Source: Acetobacteraceae bacterium
GTDB lineage: Bacteria; Pseudomonadota; Alphaproteobacteria; Acetobacterales; Acetobacteraceae
Length of the DNA stretch: 7,041 bases
NCBI GenBank assembly: GCA_025356735.1
Contig: JANXRT010000410.1
Location: 1-7,041, forward strand
Reading direction: 5' to 3'
How positions within the stretch are numbered: position 1 is the first letter of the stretch; each line of letters starts with the position of its first letter. Position numbers and translations under genes: made by a program. Shown one piece after another: positions 1 to 6,031 of this stretch. A model generated the notes under the pieces. The model was not told the DNA's origin, did not search any database, and saw nothing but the letters and a program-made list of their open reading frames with translations.

Positions 1-597
1 GACGCGCCGGCGCACTTGCCGGCTGCCCTGCGCAACCGCGATGCCATTCGTACCGTGCTGCGACATAATTTGCCGCAGCACGGCACGGTGCTGGAAGTCG
101 CCAGCGGCACCGGCGAGCACGTCGTGCACTTCGCAGAAGCCTTTCCTAATCTTAAGTTCCAGCCGACCGATCCGGACGCCGCGCGCCGCGCCGTGATCAA
201 CGGCAGGGTTCGGCTCGCCACCCTGGCCAACGTGCGCCCGGCGCTCCATCTCGATGCCGCCAACTCAAACTGGCCGATCGACGCAGCCGACGCCGTGCTG
301 TGCAGCAACATGATCCACATAGCGCCATGGTCCGCGGCACTCGGCCTGATCCGGGGCGCGGCCCGCATCCTGCCCGCCGGCGGAGCGCTTTTCCTCTACG
401 GCCCGTTCAGCCGCGACGGCCGGCACGAAGCCGCCAGCAACGCCGCCTTCGACGCCGATTTGCGGTCGCGCAACCCGGAATGGGGCGTGCGCGACCTGGA
501 CGACCTCACCTCATGCGCGGACATGGAAGGGTTCGCGGCCCCCAAGATCATCGCCATGCCCGCCAACAACCACATCGTCGTGTTTCGCCGGCCCTAA
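1..597 (+). CDS. DUF938-family SAM-dependent methyltransferase, 5' end cut by window
   Basis: The reading frame is open from the first base, so the gene very probably begins upstream. A TTG at 16 is possible as a start but has no good ribosome-binding site. The protein matches the DUF938 family by its N-terminal block ending in PAALRNRDAI and by motif I, VLEVASGTGEH, the glycine-rich S-adenosylmethionine-binding loop. Further matches are the later NMIHIAPW segment, the FLYGPF strand and the C-terminal end NNHIVVFRRP. About 198 residues are visible, close to the usual ~200 of the family, so only a few codons should be missing. The family is predicted to be a cytosolic class I methyltransferase of unknown substrate. 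The gene is followed within 25 bases by a hairpin terminator and appears to end its transcription unit. It has no evident link to the phosphonate genes further on. Confidence 0.88.
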   Translation, partial: DAPAHLPAALRNRDAIRTVLRHNLPQHGTVLEVASGTGEHVVHFAEAFPNLKFQPTDPDAARRAVINGRVRLATLANVRPALHLDAANSNWPIDAADAVLCSNMIHIAPWSAALGLIRGAARILPAGGALFLYGPFSRDGRHEAASNAAFDADLRSRNPEWGVRDLDDLTSCADMEGFAAPKIIAMPANNHIVVFRRP

Positions 598-617
598 AAA
601 GGGCCCCAAAACAAGAG

Positions 618-641
618 AAGGCCCCGGTTTCCCGGGGCCTT
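618..641. terminator. Bidirectional-looking hairpin terminator
   Basis: A perfect 10-bp stem (AAGGCCCCGG pairing with CCGGGGCCTT) encloses a 4-base TTTC loop, starting 20 bases after the methyltransferase stop. On the plus strand the tract after the stem is only weakly T-rich. On the minus strand the stem is followed by CTCTTGTTTT, a better U-tract. It could therefore also terminate transcription arriving from the right, including any transcript of the small minus-strand ORF at 679-762. The hairpin is directly visible; the terminator role is inferred. Confidence 0.8.
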
Positions 642-678
642 CGCATTGTCCTGCCGCCTTGGCGAGCAGTCGGAGGCC

Positions 679-762
679 TCAGCCCGCCACCCCATTCACA
701 GCCATATGGGTGACAGATATCCAGGCCTGATCCGCCCGCGGGCGCGATGAACAATGAGACAC
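679..762 (-). CDS. Possible 27-aa small protein with an ideal Shine-Dalgarno sequence
   Basis: On the minus strand, AAAGGAGGTGATCC is complementary to the 3' end of 16S rRNA over its whole length. It is followed, after a 7-base gap from the GGAGG core, by a GTG codon that opens 27 codons and ends in TGA. The predicted peptide starts MSHCSSRPRADQAW and ends VTHMAVNGVAG. It has one cysteine, no clear membrane segment and no family I recognise. Downstream on the same strand is the 618-641 hairpin with a good U-tract, so start signal, ORF and terminator are in order. Alternatives are a decayed remnant of an insertion sequence (a strong SD with the 5' end of a lost gene), a fragment of an rRNA operon, or a leader peptide. 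The ORF is visible; that it is expressed is unproven. Confidence 0.25.
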   Translation of the reverse strand: MSHCSSRPRADQAWISVTHMAVNGVAG

Positions 763-917
763 TGGATCACCTCCTTTCAGTTGGTTGACGACGACTGGAA
801 ATCTGCCCGAGGTTTTTGATTCCCGGCAAGTGAAATCTGCGCCATCTGAAAAATTCTTTGAGTTCGACAGGCCGGCCAGCCCGCACGATAGTCGCGCAGC
901 ACGATAAGGGGCGGAAT

Positions 918-1922
918 ATGGACAACATCGAAAAACGCTTCATCGGCCGCACCGCCGTCGCGGTCACCACACTCGGCCTCGGCACCGCCACCCTCGGTGG
1001 CTCGCGCCTCGACATCTCCTGGGCCGAACGCGACGCCATCGTCCGCGCCGCCTGGAACGCCGGCGTGCGCTACTTCGACACCGCACCCTTCTACGGCGTC
1101 GGCGCCGCCGAACGCGCCGTCGGCGACGCGCTGCGGGAACACCGCCGCGGCGACTGGGTGCTCTCGACCAAGGCCGGCCGCCTGCTCCGCCCCCGCGCCG
1201 CCTGGACCGACCCCGCCTCCGCCTGGGGCCGGCCGATGCCGTTCGACGTGATCTACGACTACAGCTACGACGGCATCATGCGGTCGTTCGAGGACAGCCA
1301 CCAGCGCCTCGGCCTCGCCCATATCGACATCCTGCTGGTTCACGACATCGGCGCCTACCAGCACGGTGACGCTGCCCACCCCGGCCTGATGCGCACGCTG
1401 CGCGACAGCGGTTTCCGTGCCCTGGAGGAACTCAGGAGCAGCGGCGCCATCTCCGCCATCGGCCTCGGCGTCAACGAGCGCGAGGTCTGCCTCGAAGCGA
1501 TGGAGTTCGGCGACTGGGACGCCTTCCTGCTCGCCGGCCGCTACACGCTGCTCGAACAGGCGCCGCTCGACGACCTGCTGCCGCGCTGCGTCGAACGCGG
1601 CACCTCGTTGATTGTCGGAGGACCATTGAACTCGGGCATCCTCGCCGGCCGCGACACCTGGAACTACGCCGCCGCACCCGAGGACGTACGAACCCGCGTC
1701 GCCGCCATCCGCGCCGTCTGCGACCGCCACGACGTGCCCCTCGCCGCCGCCGCGCTGCAGTTCCCCTTGGCCCACCCGGCGGTCGCCGCCATCATCCCCG
1801 GCCCACGCACCGCCGCCGAGTTCGCCGACAACCTCGTGCTGCGAGCACATCCCATCCCGCAGGCCCTGTGGTCCGAGTTGCGCCATGAGGGGTTGCTGCA
1901 TCCGGCCGCGCCTACGCCTTAG
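918..1922 (+). CDS. Aldo/keto reductase, D-threo-aldose 1-dehydrogenase / pyridoxal 4-dehydrogenase-like
   Basis: This 334-residue cytosolic NAD(P)-dependent oxidoreductase has a TIM-barrel fold. The aldo/keto reductase catalytic tetrad is visible: Asp54 and Tyr59 in FDTAPFYG, Lys85 in STKAGR and His142 in LLVHDI. The segment around 113-133 (DYSYDGIMRS then QRLGL) and the IIPGPRT cofactor-binding region near the C-terminus fit the subgroup annotated as D-threo-aldose (L-fucose) dehydrogenases or pyridoxal 4-dehydrogenases. The exact substrate cannot be read from sequence. The ATG at 918 is chosen because AAGGGGCGGA precedes it and because the protein then begins just before the first barrel strand. 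A TTG at 858 would add 20 residues unlike the family. The stop codon overlaps that of the convergent PPOX gene, and the two share a palindromic repeat at their junction. No evidence ties this gene to phosphonate use beyond adjacency. Confidence 0.9.
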   Translation: MDNIEKRFIGRTAVAVTTLGLGTATLGGSRLDISWAERDAIVRAAWNAGVRYFDTAPFYGVGAAERAVGDALREHRRGDWVLSTKAGRLLRPRAAWTDPASAWGRPMPFDVIYDYSYDGIMRSFEDSHQRLGLAHIDILLVHDIGAYQHGDAAHPGLMRTLRDSGFRALEELRSSGAISAIGLGVNEREVCLEAMEFGDWDAFLLAGRYTLLEQAPLDDLLPRCVERGTSLIVGGPLNSGILAGRDTWNYAAAPEDVRTRVAAIRAVCDRHDVPLAAAALQFPLAHPAVAAIIPGPRTAAEFADNLVLRAHPIPQALWSELRHEGLLHPAAPTP

Positions 1923-2389
1923 GAAGGATGGGGCGCTGCCCCAAACCCCGCCGGGGTAGCGCCCCGGGGCGCATCCATCTTGCCCCAGGTCACTGCGTTT
2001 TCAATCCGCAGTGCGATTACCGGCAGCTCGTCCAACAACATCGCGCGGTACTGAAAATATCGCGCCCGCAAAAGCGCCTGCGCCGCGTCGTGCTCCGCGC
2101 CGCCCGCCAGGATTTCGGCGCGCCCGCGCAGCATCACCCACCCCAGCCGGCTCCAATCCTCGTCGTAGCGATCTACGCAAAACGCGACCATCGGGTTCGC
2201 CAGGATGTTGGCGATCCGCTTCAACGGCCTGCCCGAGACACGCTTCGGCTTCTCGTCGATGGTGATGTAAAGCGCCTCGCCATCCAGCGCATAACAGACG
2301 GGCACCACGTGCGGCACGCCCCGCGCATCCGCCGTCGCCAGATGCCCCACTCGGCCGCTCTCCAGAAACCGCCTGACAGGCTCGATCAA
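1919..2389 (-). CDS. PPOX-class (pyridoxamine 5'-phosphate oxidase fold) flavin protein, Rv0121/TIGR03668-like
   Basis: This 156-residue protein has the split-barrel flavin-binding fold. The N-terminal block, including RVGHLATADARGVPHVVPVCYAL (residues 13-35), ITIDEKPK, and the segment with ANPMVAFCVDRYDEDW (residues 65-80), matches the small PPOX proteins annotated as probable F420-dependent enzymes of the Rv0121 type. Most alphaproteobacteria do not make F420, so FMN is a likelier cofactor here. The family core ends near residue 137 (TWGK). The last 19 residues are encoded by the palindromic repeat at 1926-1976 and are unlikely to be ancestral. The TTG start overlaps the tenA stop (TTGA), implying translational coupling as third gene of a phnF-tenA-PPOX operon. 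The substrate is unknown, and a role in phosphonate or vitamin metabolism is speculation from context. Confidence 0.85.
   Translation of the reverse strand: MIEPVRRFLESGRVGHLATADARGVPHVVPVCYALDGEALYITIDEKPKRVSGRPLKRIANILANPMVAFCVDRYDEDWSRLGWVMLRGRAEILAGGAEHDAAQALLRARYFQYRAMLLDELPVIALRIENAVTWGKMDAPRGATPAGFGAAPHPS
1926..1976. repeat. REP-like GC-rich palindromic element at the AKR/PPOX junction
   Basis: The element is bounded by GGATG (1926-1930) and CATCC (1972-1976). It contains consecutive inverted repeats: GGGGC-GCT-GCCCC at 1930-1942, ACCCC-GCC-GGGGT at 1945-1957, and the perfect 14-base palindrome GCGCCCCGGGGCGC at 1959-1972. GGGGCGCT at 1930 can also pair with AGCGCCCC at 1958, giving an alternative long fold. 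It starts four bases after the reductase stop and lies wholly within the 3' end of the minus-strand PPOX gene. It resembles dispersed GC-rich repeats I associate with Acetobacteraceae genomes. It may also act as a transcript end between the convergent genes, although it lacks a T-tract. Confidence 0.65.
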
Positions 2390-3072
2390 ATCGAAAAGCC
2401 CATCTGCCAGAACGCCGCCTCCAGCCGCGTCGCGGTTCGAAAAGTCGCCAGCAACCCGGCATACCGCGCCTCCGCCCCACGCGAAGCGCCCAGACGATCC
2501 AGGTTGTCGATCGCCCTGATCGCCACCTGCCGGTAGTCATCGCCGGCATACGCGTCCAGCCATGCCCCATACGGGTTCCCGTCCCGCACAGTCGCCGGAT
2601 CGGCCAGCAGCCGCTCGACCACCTCGGCATAGCCGACAAGGCACGGCATCAGCGCCACCTCAAGGTCCAGCCGGTCGCCCGCAAGCCCGGCCTCCAGCAC
2701 GAACCGCGTATAGGCGATGGTCTCCAGCGCCTCCGGCTCGGCCAGCATCTCCGCCTCCGAAATCCCCCACCCGGCGCAGTAGGCGACGTGCAGCGGCATC
2801 TCGACATCGACGATCGCGGTCACCGAAGCCGACGCCGTGCGCAATTCCGCCAAGGTCGAGCTCTTGTATCCGGCAAGCGCATACGCCCGCGCAAACTGGA
2901 CAAGAAACAGGAAGTCCTGCCGCAGATAATGCTGGAACGCACGCGGTCGCAGCGTGCCGGCGCCCAGTTCCAGCACGAACGGGTGGCGCACATACGCCTC
3001 CCACTCCGCCCCCGCGTCGCGCCGCAGCCGGCCGAACAGCCCACGATCCAGGCGAAGCTTCTCTCCGCTCAT
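2386..3072 (-). CDS. tenA: TenA-family protein (thiaminase II / aminopyrimidine aminohydrolase-like)
   Basis: This 228-residue all-helical TenA-fold protein belongs to a family that hydrolyses 4-amino-5-aminomethyl-2-methylpyrimidine to HMP in thiamin salvage and can also cleave thiamin. Compared with Bacillus subtilis TenA, the visible active-site counterparts are Asp53 (Asp44), Tyr121 (Tyr112), the nucleophile Cys144 in LMPCLVGY (Cys135), Tyr175 (Tyr163) and Glu218 in LEAAFWQMG (Glu205). The position of B. subtilis Tyr47 is Phe56. I recall that substitution in other alphaproteobacterial TenA proteins. The HPFV motif (30-33) is conserved. The ATG at 3072 overlaps the phnF stop as ATGA, and the family N-terminus begins there; longer upstream frames run inside phnF. 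The gene lies second in an operon headed by the phosphonate repressor, an unusual setting for thiamin salvage. No thiamin (TPP) riboswitch is seen nearby. Confidence 0.9.
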   Translation of the reverse strand: MSGEKLRLDRGLFGRLRRDAGAEWEAYVRHPFVLELGAGTLRPRAFQHYLRQDFLFLVQFARAYALAGYKSSTLAELRTASASVTAIVDVEMPLHVAYCAGWGISEAEMLAEPEALETIAYTRFVLEAGLAGDRLDLEVALMPCLVGYAEVVERLLADPATVRDGNPYGAWLDAYAGDDYRQVAIRAIDNLDRLGASRGAEARYAGLLATFRTATRLEAAFWQMGFSI

Positions 3073-3785
3073 GGCTCGAACACCACCTGCACCCGCGGCG
3101 TCGGATACAGGCCGACGGCGAACTCCACGACCATGCCGCTCCCATCCACATTGACGTTCTCGCACACCAGCACCGGCCGGATGCGCGGCATCCGCAGCAG
3201 AACGGCCTCCTCCGCGCTTGGCATCCTGGCACTTACCCGCGTCACGCGGCGAAAATAGTCGGCGACGCCGACCCGGGCCAGTCCCGCCGTGATGCTGTCG
3301 GTGTCGGCCAGCGCCGCGCGGATGCCGCGCAGCCTGGCCGCCGGAAAGTAATGCCGCGCCAGCGACACCGGCCGGTCGTCGGCGAAACCCAGCCGCTCCA
3401 TCAGCACCGCGCGTCCACCGACGCGGATGTTCAGCCCCACGGCCAGGGTGGCGTCGGCCACCATCTCGCGCAGCTGCAGCACCCGCCCCGACGGCTCCTT
3501 GTTGTGCCGCCGGATCCATTCGGAAAACCGCGTCCGCGGCGCCACCGTGTAGTCGATCAGGTCCTCGGTCACGAACGAGCCCCGGCCCTGCTCGATGCGG
3601 ATCAACCCGGCGCGCGACAACTCCTCCAGCCCACGCCGGACCGTGTGCCGGTTGACGCCGTACCGCTGCGCCAGCGCCGCCTCGGTCGGCAGCCGGTCGC
3701 CAGGCCCCAAACCGCCACCGCTAATTTCTGCGTGCAGCGAGTTGGCGATCTGGCGCCACAGCGCGACGCCGCCCTCCCGCCGCAT
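3069..3785 (-). CDS. phnF: GntR/HutC-family phosphonate operon repressor PhnF
   Basis: With the start at 3785 this is a 238-residue cytosolic DNA-binding protein, close to the usual ~240 of PhnF. Residues 7-75 form the winged helix-turn-helix (VALWRQIANSL, LGPGDRLPTEAALAQRYGVN, RHTVRRGLEEL, then the wing with EQGRGSFV). Residues from about 95 to the end form the UTRA ligand-binding domain, ending LYPTPRVQVVFEP. The VNRHTVRR recognition helix is typical of PhnF. The frame is open up to an ATG at 3884. I prefer 3785 because GGAGG sits 5 bases before it, because the family starts there, and because the longer start would place the operator palindrome inside the gene. PhnF represses C-P lyase genes. 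It is divergent from phnG, and its 3' end overlaps tenA by 4 bases. Confidence 0.88.
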   Translation of the reverse strand: MRREGGVALWRQIANSLHAEISGGGLGPGDRLPTEAALAQRYGVNRHTVRRGLEELSRAGLIRIEQGRGSFVTEDLIDYTVAPRTRFSEWIRRHNKEPSGRVLQLREMVADATLAVGLNIRVGGRAVLMERLGFADDRPVSLARHYFPAARLRGIRAALADTDSITAGLARVGVADYFRRVTRVSARMPSAEEAVLLRMPRIRPVLVCENVNVDGSGMVVEFAVGLYPTPRVQVVFEP

Positions 3786-3846
3786 TGCCGCCTCCGCCGT
3801 CATCAGAAGTTCATCCATGGCCCCGGCCAATCCATGCAGGTTCAGC

Positions 3847-3875
3847 TTGACCGTAAGCCGGAACACATCTAGCTG
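3847..3875 (+). promoter_or_regulatory. Tentative phnG promoter
   Basis: TTGACC at 3847-3852 is a good -35 hexamer. Exactly 17 bases later is TAGCTG (3870-3875), a weak -10. The -10 coincides with the left arm of the putative PhnF operator, which would explain repression by steric block. PhoB boxes (CTGTCAT-type repeats) were not convincingly found. No clear promoter was identified for phnF on the opposite strand. Confidence 0.3.
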
Positions 3876-3887
3876 TCTAGACATCTA
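3870..3887. promoter_or_regulatory. Probable PhnF operator palindrome
   Basis: A perfect 10-base palindrome TGTCTAGACA (3874-3883) is extended by symmetric TAG and CTA arms to 18 bases, with a single mismatched pair: TAGcTGTCTAGACAtCTA. The heptamer ACATCTA also occurs as a direct repeat, 16 bases apart, at 3865 and 3881. GntR regulators of the HutC subfamily, including PhnF, bind short palindromes of this kind (a PhnF site related to TGGTATAGACCA is known from mycobacteria). The site lies 20 bases before phnG and 84 bases before the preferred phnF start, so it could repress both directions. The palindrome is seen; PhnF binding is inferred. Confidence 0.65.
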
Positions 3888-3907
3888 CATCACCATAGAC
3901 GAGATCG

Positions 3908-4384
3908 ATGGCCCACCCGTCACCCAAGAAATCACCCCGGCAACGCTGGATGGCAGTGCTGGCCCGCGCCGGCGCCGAGGAGATCGCCGCCGGCCTCGAT
4001 CGTGCCACCCGCCTTGACAACGCCGGCGCGCGGCCCGCGCATCGCCGCCTGCGCGGGCCGGAAACCGGCCTGGTCATGGTGCGCGGCCGCATCGGCGGCG
4101 GCGGCGACGCCTTCAACCTCGGTGAGATGACCGCCACCCGGTGCACGATCCGCACCGAATGCGGCCACACCGGACACGCCTACGTCGCCGGCCGCGACGC
4201 CAGGCAAGCCGAGCTGGCGGCCCTCGCCGACGCCCTGCTGCAGGACCCGGCTCGACAGCCCACGCTGCTGCAAGCCGTAATTCAGCCCCTGGCCGACGCC
4301 CAGCAGGCCGCCGCTCAAACCACCGCCCGAAAAGCCGCCGCCACCCAGGTCAAGTTCTTCACCCTGGCCGCGATGCGGTCATGA
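3908..4384 (+). CDS. phnG: C-P lyase core subunit PhnG
   Basis: This 158-residue protein resembles E. coli PhnG along its length: RQRWMAVLARA near the N-terminus (residues 11-21), an RGPETGLVMVRGRIGGGGDAF-type block around residues 50-70, LGEMTATRC, then YVAGRDARQAELAALADAL, ending with VKFFTLAAM like the VDFFTM end of E. coli PhnG. PhnG is a non-catalytic subunit of the PhnGHIJ core complex and works with PhnI, H and L in forming ribose-1-phosphonate triphosphate from ATP and phosphonate. The ATG at 3908 has only a weak purine stretch before it, but it is the only start that keeps the conserved N-terminus. This is the first gene of the plus-strand operon and overlaps phnH by ATGA. Confidence 0.95.
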   Translation: MAHPSPKKSPRQRWMAVLARAGAEEIAAGLDRATRLDNAGARPAHRRLRGPETGLVMVRGRIGGGGDAFNLGEMTATRCTIRTECGHTGHAYVAGRDARQAELAALADALLQDPARQPTLLQAVIQPLADAQQAAAQTTARKAAATQVKFFTLAAMRS

Positions 4385-4953
4385 TCGACATCTCCGAGCC
4401 AGGCTTCGCCGACCCGGTGCGCGACGCCCAAGGCTGCTTTCGCGCGGTGCTCGCCGCCATGTCGCGGCCGGGCAGCGTGCACCCGATCACCCCCGCCCTG
4501 CACCCGCCGGCCCCGCTCCACCCCGCCACCGCCGCCGTGCTGCTGACCCTGGCCGATCCCGAAACCACGCTCTGGATCGATCCCGCCCTGTCCGCCGCAT
4601 CGCCCTGGATCGCCTTCCATTGCGGCGCCAAAACCCGCGCCGCCATCCACGACGCACGCTTCGTGCTGACGACAAAATTCCCTGACATCGAAAAACTCGA
4701 CCGTGGCTCGGACGAGGCACCGGAAGACTCGGCAACCGTGATCCTCCAGATCGAACGACTGGAGGAAGGCCCCAGCCTCCGCCTCGCTGGCCCCGGCCTC
4801 GCGTCACCCACCGATTTCCGCGCCACCGGCCTGCCCGCGGATTTTCCGACGATCTGGCGCGCCAACCACGCGCTCTACCCGCGCGGCATCGATCTTATTC
4901 TCTGTGCCGGCGAAAAGATCGCATCCCTGCCCCGCTCGGTCGAGGTCTCCTGA
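4381..4953 (+). CDS. phnH: C-P lyase core subunit PhnH
   Basis: This 190-residue protein matches PhnH (E. coli 194). It has an N-terminal PVRDAQGCFRAVLAAMSRPG motif (residues 11-30), VLLTLADPETTLW (53-65), a central TVILQIERL strand, and the C-terminal YPRGIDLILCAGEKIASLP block. It forms a dimer in the core complex with PhnG, I and J and has a structural role in the first C-P lyase step. The ATG at 4381 overlaps the phnG stop as ATGA and coincides with the family start. The same frame is open upstream to 4141 but runs inside phnG. One base separates its stop from the phnI start. Confidence 0.95.
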   Translation: MIDISEPGFADPVRDAQGCFRAVLAAMSRPGSVHPITPALHPPAPLHPATAAVLLTLADPETTLWIDPALSAASPWIAFHCGAKTRAAIHDARFVLTTKFPDIEKLDRGSDEAPEDSATVILQIERLEEGPSLRLAGPGLASPTDFRATGLPADFPTIWRANHALYPRGIDLILCAGEKIASLPRSVEVS

Positions 4954-4954
4954 A

Positions 4955-6031
4955 ATGGCCTATGTCGCGGTCAAGGGCGGCGAGGCCGCGATCGACAACG
5001 CCCACGCCTGGCTCGCCGAGGAACGCCGCGGCGATCCATCCGTCGCCGAAATCGAAGTCGCGCAAATAGAAACCCAACTCGGCCGAGCCATCGACCGCGC
5101 CATGGGCGAAGGCTCACTCTACGACCGCAAGCTCGCCGCACTGGCCATCAAGCAGGCCCAGGGCGACGGCATCGAGGCCGCCTTCCTGCTGCGCGCCTAC
5201 CGTACCACCCTGCCGCGCTTCAACCACGCGCTGCCGATTGACACCGAAACCATGGCCGCCCGCCGGCGCGTCTCCGCCGTGTTCAAGGACCTGCCCGGCG
5301 GCCAGTTGCTCGGCCCAACCTACGACTACACCCACCGGCTGCTGGATTTCTCCCTCGCCACGACCGGCGCCGACAGCCGGGAAGTCGCATCGGAAACCGT
5401 AGCCGCTTCACAGAAAATGCCGCGCGTGCACGACATCCTTGGCCACGAGGGCCTGATCGAACCCGACCACCGCACCGGTGCCGAGCCCGGCGACCTAACC
5501 CGCGAACCGCTGTCCTTTCCCGCCGGCCGCGATATCCGCCTGCAGGCCCTGGCCCGCGGCGACGAGGGCTTCCTGCTCGCCATGGGCTACTCCACCCAGC
5601 GCGGCTACGGCGGCACCCACCCGTTCGCCGGCGAAATCCGCCAGGGCACCGTCGCCGTCGAGATCGTGCCCGAGGAACTTGGCTTCGCCCTCGACATCGG
5701 CGACATCGAGATCACCGAGTGCCAGATGGTCAACCAGTTCGCCGGCTCCAAAACCACGCCGCCCCAATTCACCCGCGGCTACGGCCTGGTGTTCGGCACC
5801 TCCGACCGCCGCGCCATGTCGATGGCGCTGGTGGACCGCGCCATGCGCGCCGCCGAACTCGGCGAGGACACCAACGCCCCAGCCCAGGACATCGAGTTCG
5901 TGCTCTACCACTCCGACAACATCGAGGCCACCGGCTTCGTCGAGCACTTGAAACTTCCCCACTACGTCGATTTCCAGAGCGAACTCGAATCCATCCGCCG
6001 CATCCGCGAAGCATCGGCGACAACCGAATGA
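4955..6031 (+). CDS. phnI: C-P lyase core subunit PhnI
   Basis: This 358-residue protein (E. coli PhnI 354) is highly similar throughout. It begins MAYVAVKGGEAAID and carries LLRAYRTTLPR near residue 90 and DLPGGQLLGPTYDYTHRLLD. Further on are GDEGFLLAMGYSTQRGYGGT with HPFAGEIRQG, the VPEELGFALDIGD block, FTRGYGLVFGTSDRRAMSMA, and VEHLKLPHYVDFQ near the C-terminus. PhnI is the catalytic nucleosidase/transferase subunit. With PhnG, H and L it displaces adenine from ATP and attaches the phosphonate to ribose C1; alone it acts as a purine nucleosidase. The ATG at 4955 follows the phnH stop by one base and GAGG lies upstream. The 17-codon longer frame falls inside phnH. It overlaps phnJ by ATGA. 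Confidence 0.96.
   Translation: MAYVAVKGGEAAIDNAHAWLAEERRGDPSVAEIEVAQIETQLGRAIDRAMGEGSLYDRKLAALAIKQAQGDGIEAAFLLRAYRTTLPRFNHALPIDTETMAARRRVSAVFKDLPGGQLLGPTYDYTHRLLDFSLATTGADSREVASETVAASQKMPRVHDILGHEGLIEPDHRTGAEPGDLTREPLSFPAGRDIRLQALARGDEGFLLAMGYSTQRGYGGTHPFAGEIRQGTVAVEIVPEELGFALDIGDIEITECQMVNQFAGSKTTPPQFTRGYGLVFGTSDRRAMSMALVDRAMRAAELGEDTNAPAQDIEFVLYHSDNIEATGFVEHLKLPHYVDFQSELESIRRIREASATTE

Larger units (their letters stand above)
598..917. other. 320-base intergenic region
   Basis: No conventional gene is supported here. The region holds the terminator hairpin at 618-641, the possible 27-codon minus-strand ORF at 679-762 with an ideal Shine-Dalgarno sequence, and a relatively AT-rich stretch at roughly 813-865 ahead of the aldo/keto reductase. 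The 9-mer GAAATCTGC occurs twice, near 798 and 832, and GCACGATA occurs twice, near 883 and 899. I could not pick a convincing -35/-10 pair for the reductase gene. No tRNA-like cloverleaf was seen. Confidence 0.6.

Noticed and set aside
548..754. 68-codon minus-strand frame from a TTG at 754
   Set aside because: It lies 15 bases from the strong SD, runs straight through the terminator hairpin and into the antisense of the methyltransferase. The GTG frame at 762 is better placed.
762..779. End of a 16S rRNA gene
   Set aside because: Only the last 18 bases match; the sequence before 762 has none of the conserved 16S 3' helix, and no spacer tRNA or 23S follows.
858..917. TTG start giving the aldo/keto reductase 20 extra residues
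   Set aside because: The ATG at 918 has a better ribosome-binding site and matches the family N-terminus; the extra residues look like untranslated leader.
777..1901. 374-codon open frame on the minus strand
   Set aside because: It is antisense to the aldo/keto reductase, is a low-complexity Gly/Ala/Val/Asp-rich translation typical of GC-rich shadow frames, and matches no family, while the plus-strand frame has full catalytic motifs.
2386..3519. Extended 377-codon version of tenA
   Set aside because: The extra N-terminal part runs inside the phnF UTRA domain in another frame and has no homology; the ATG at 3072, overlapping the phnF stop, fits the family.
2562..3872. 436-codon open frame on the plus strand
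   Set aside because: It is antisense to tenA and phnF, its translation is Arg/Pro/Ala/His-rich without recognisable domains, and both minus-strand genes have conserved motifs.
4141..4380. N-terminal extension of phnH inside phnG
   Set aside because: The frame is merely open; it is Arg/Pro-rich there, and the ATGA overlap at 4381 begins the conserved PhnH sequence.
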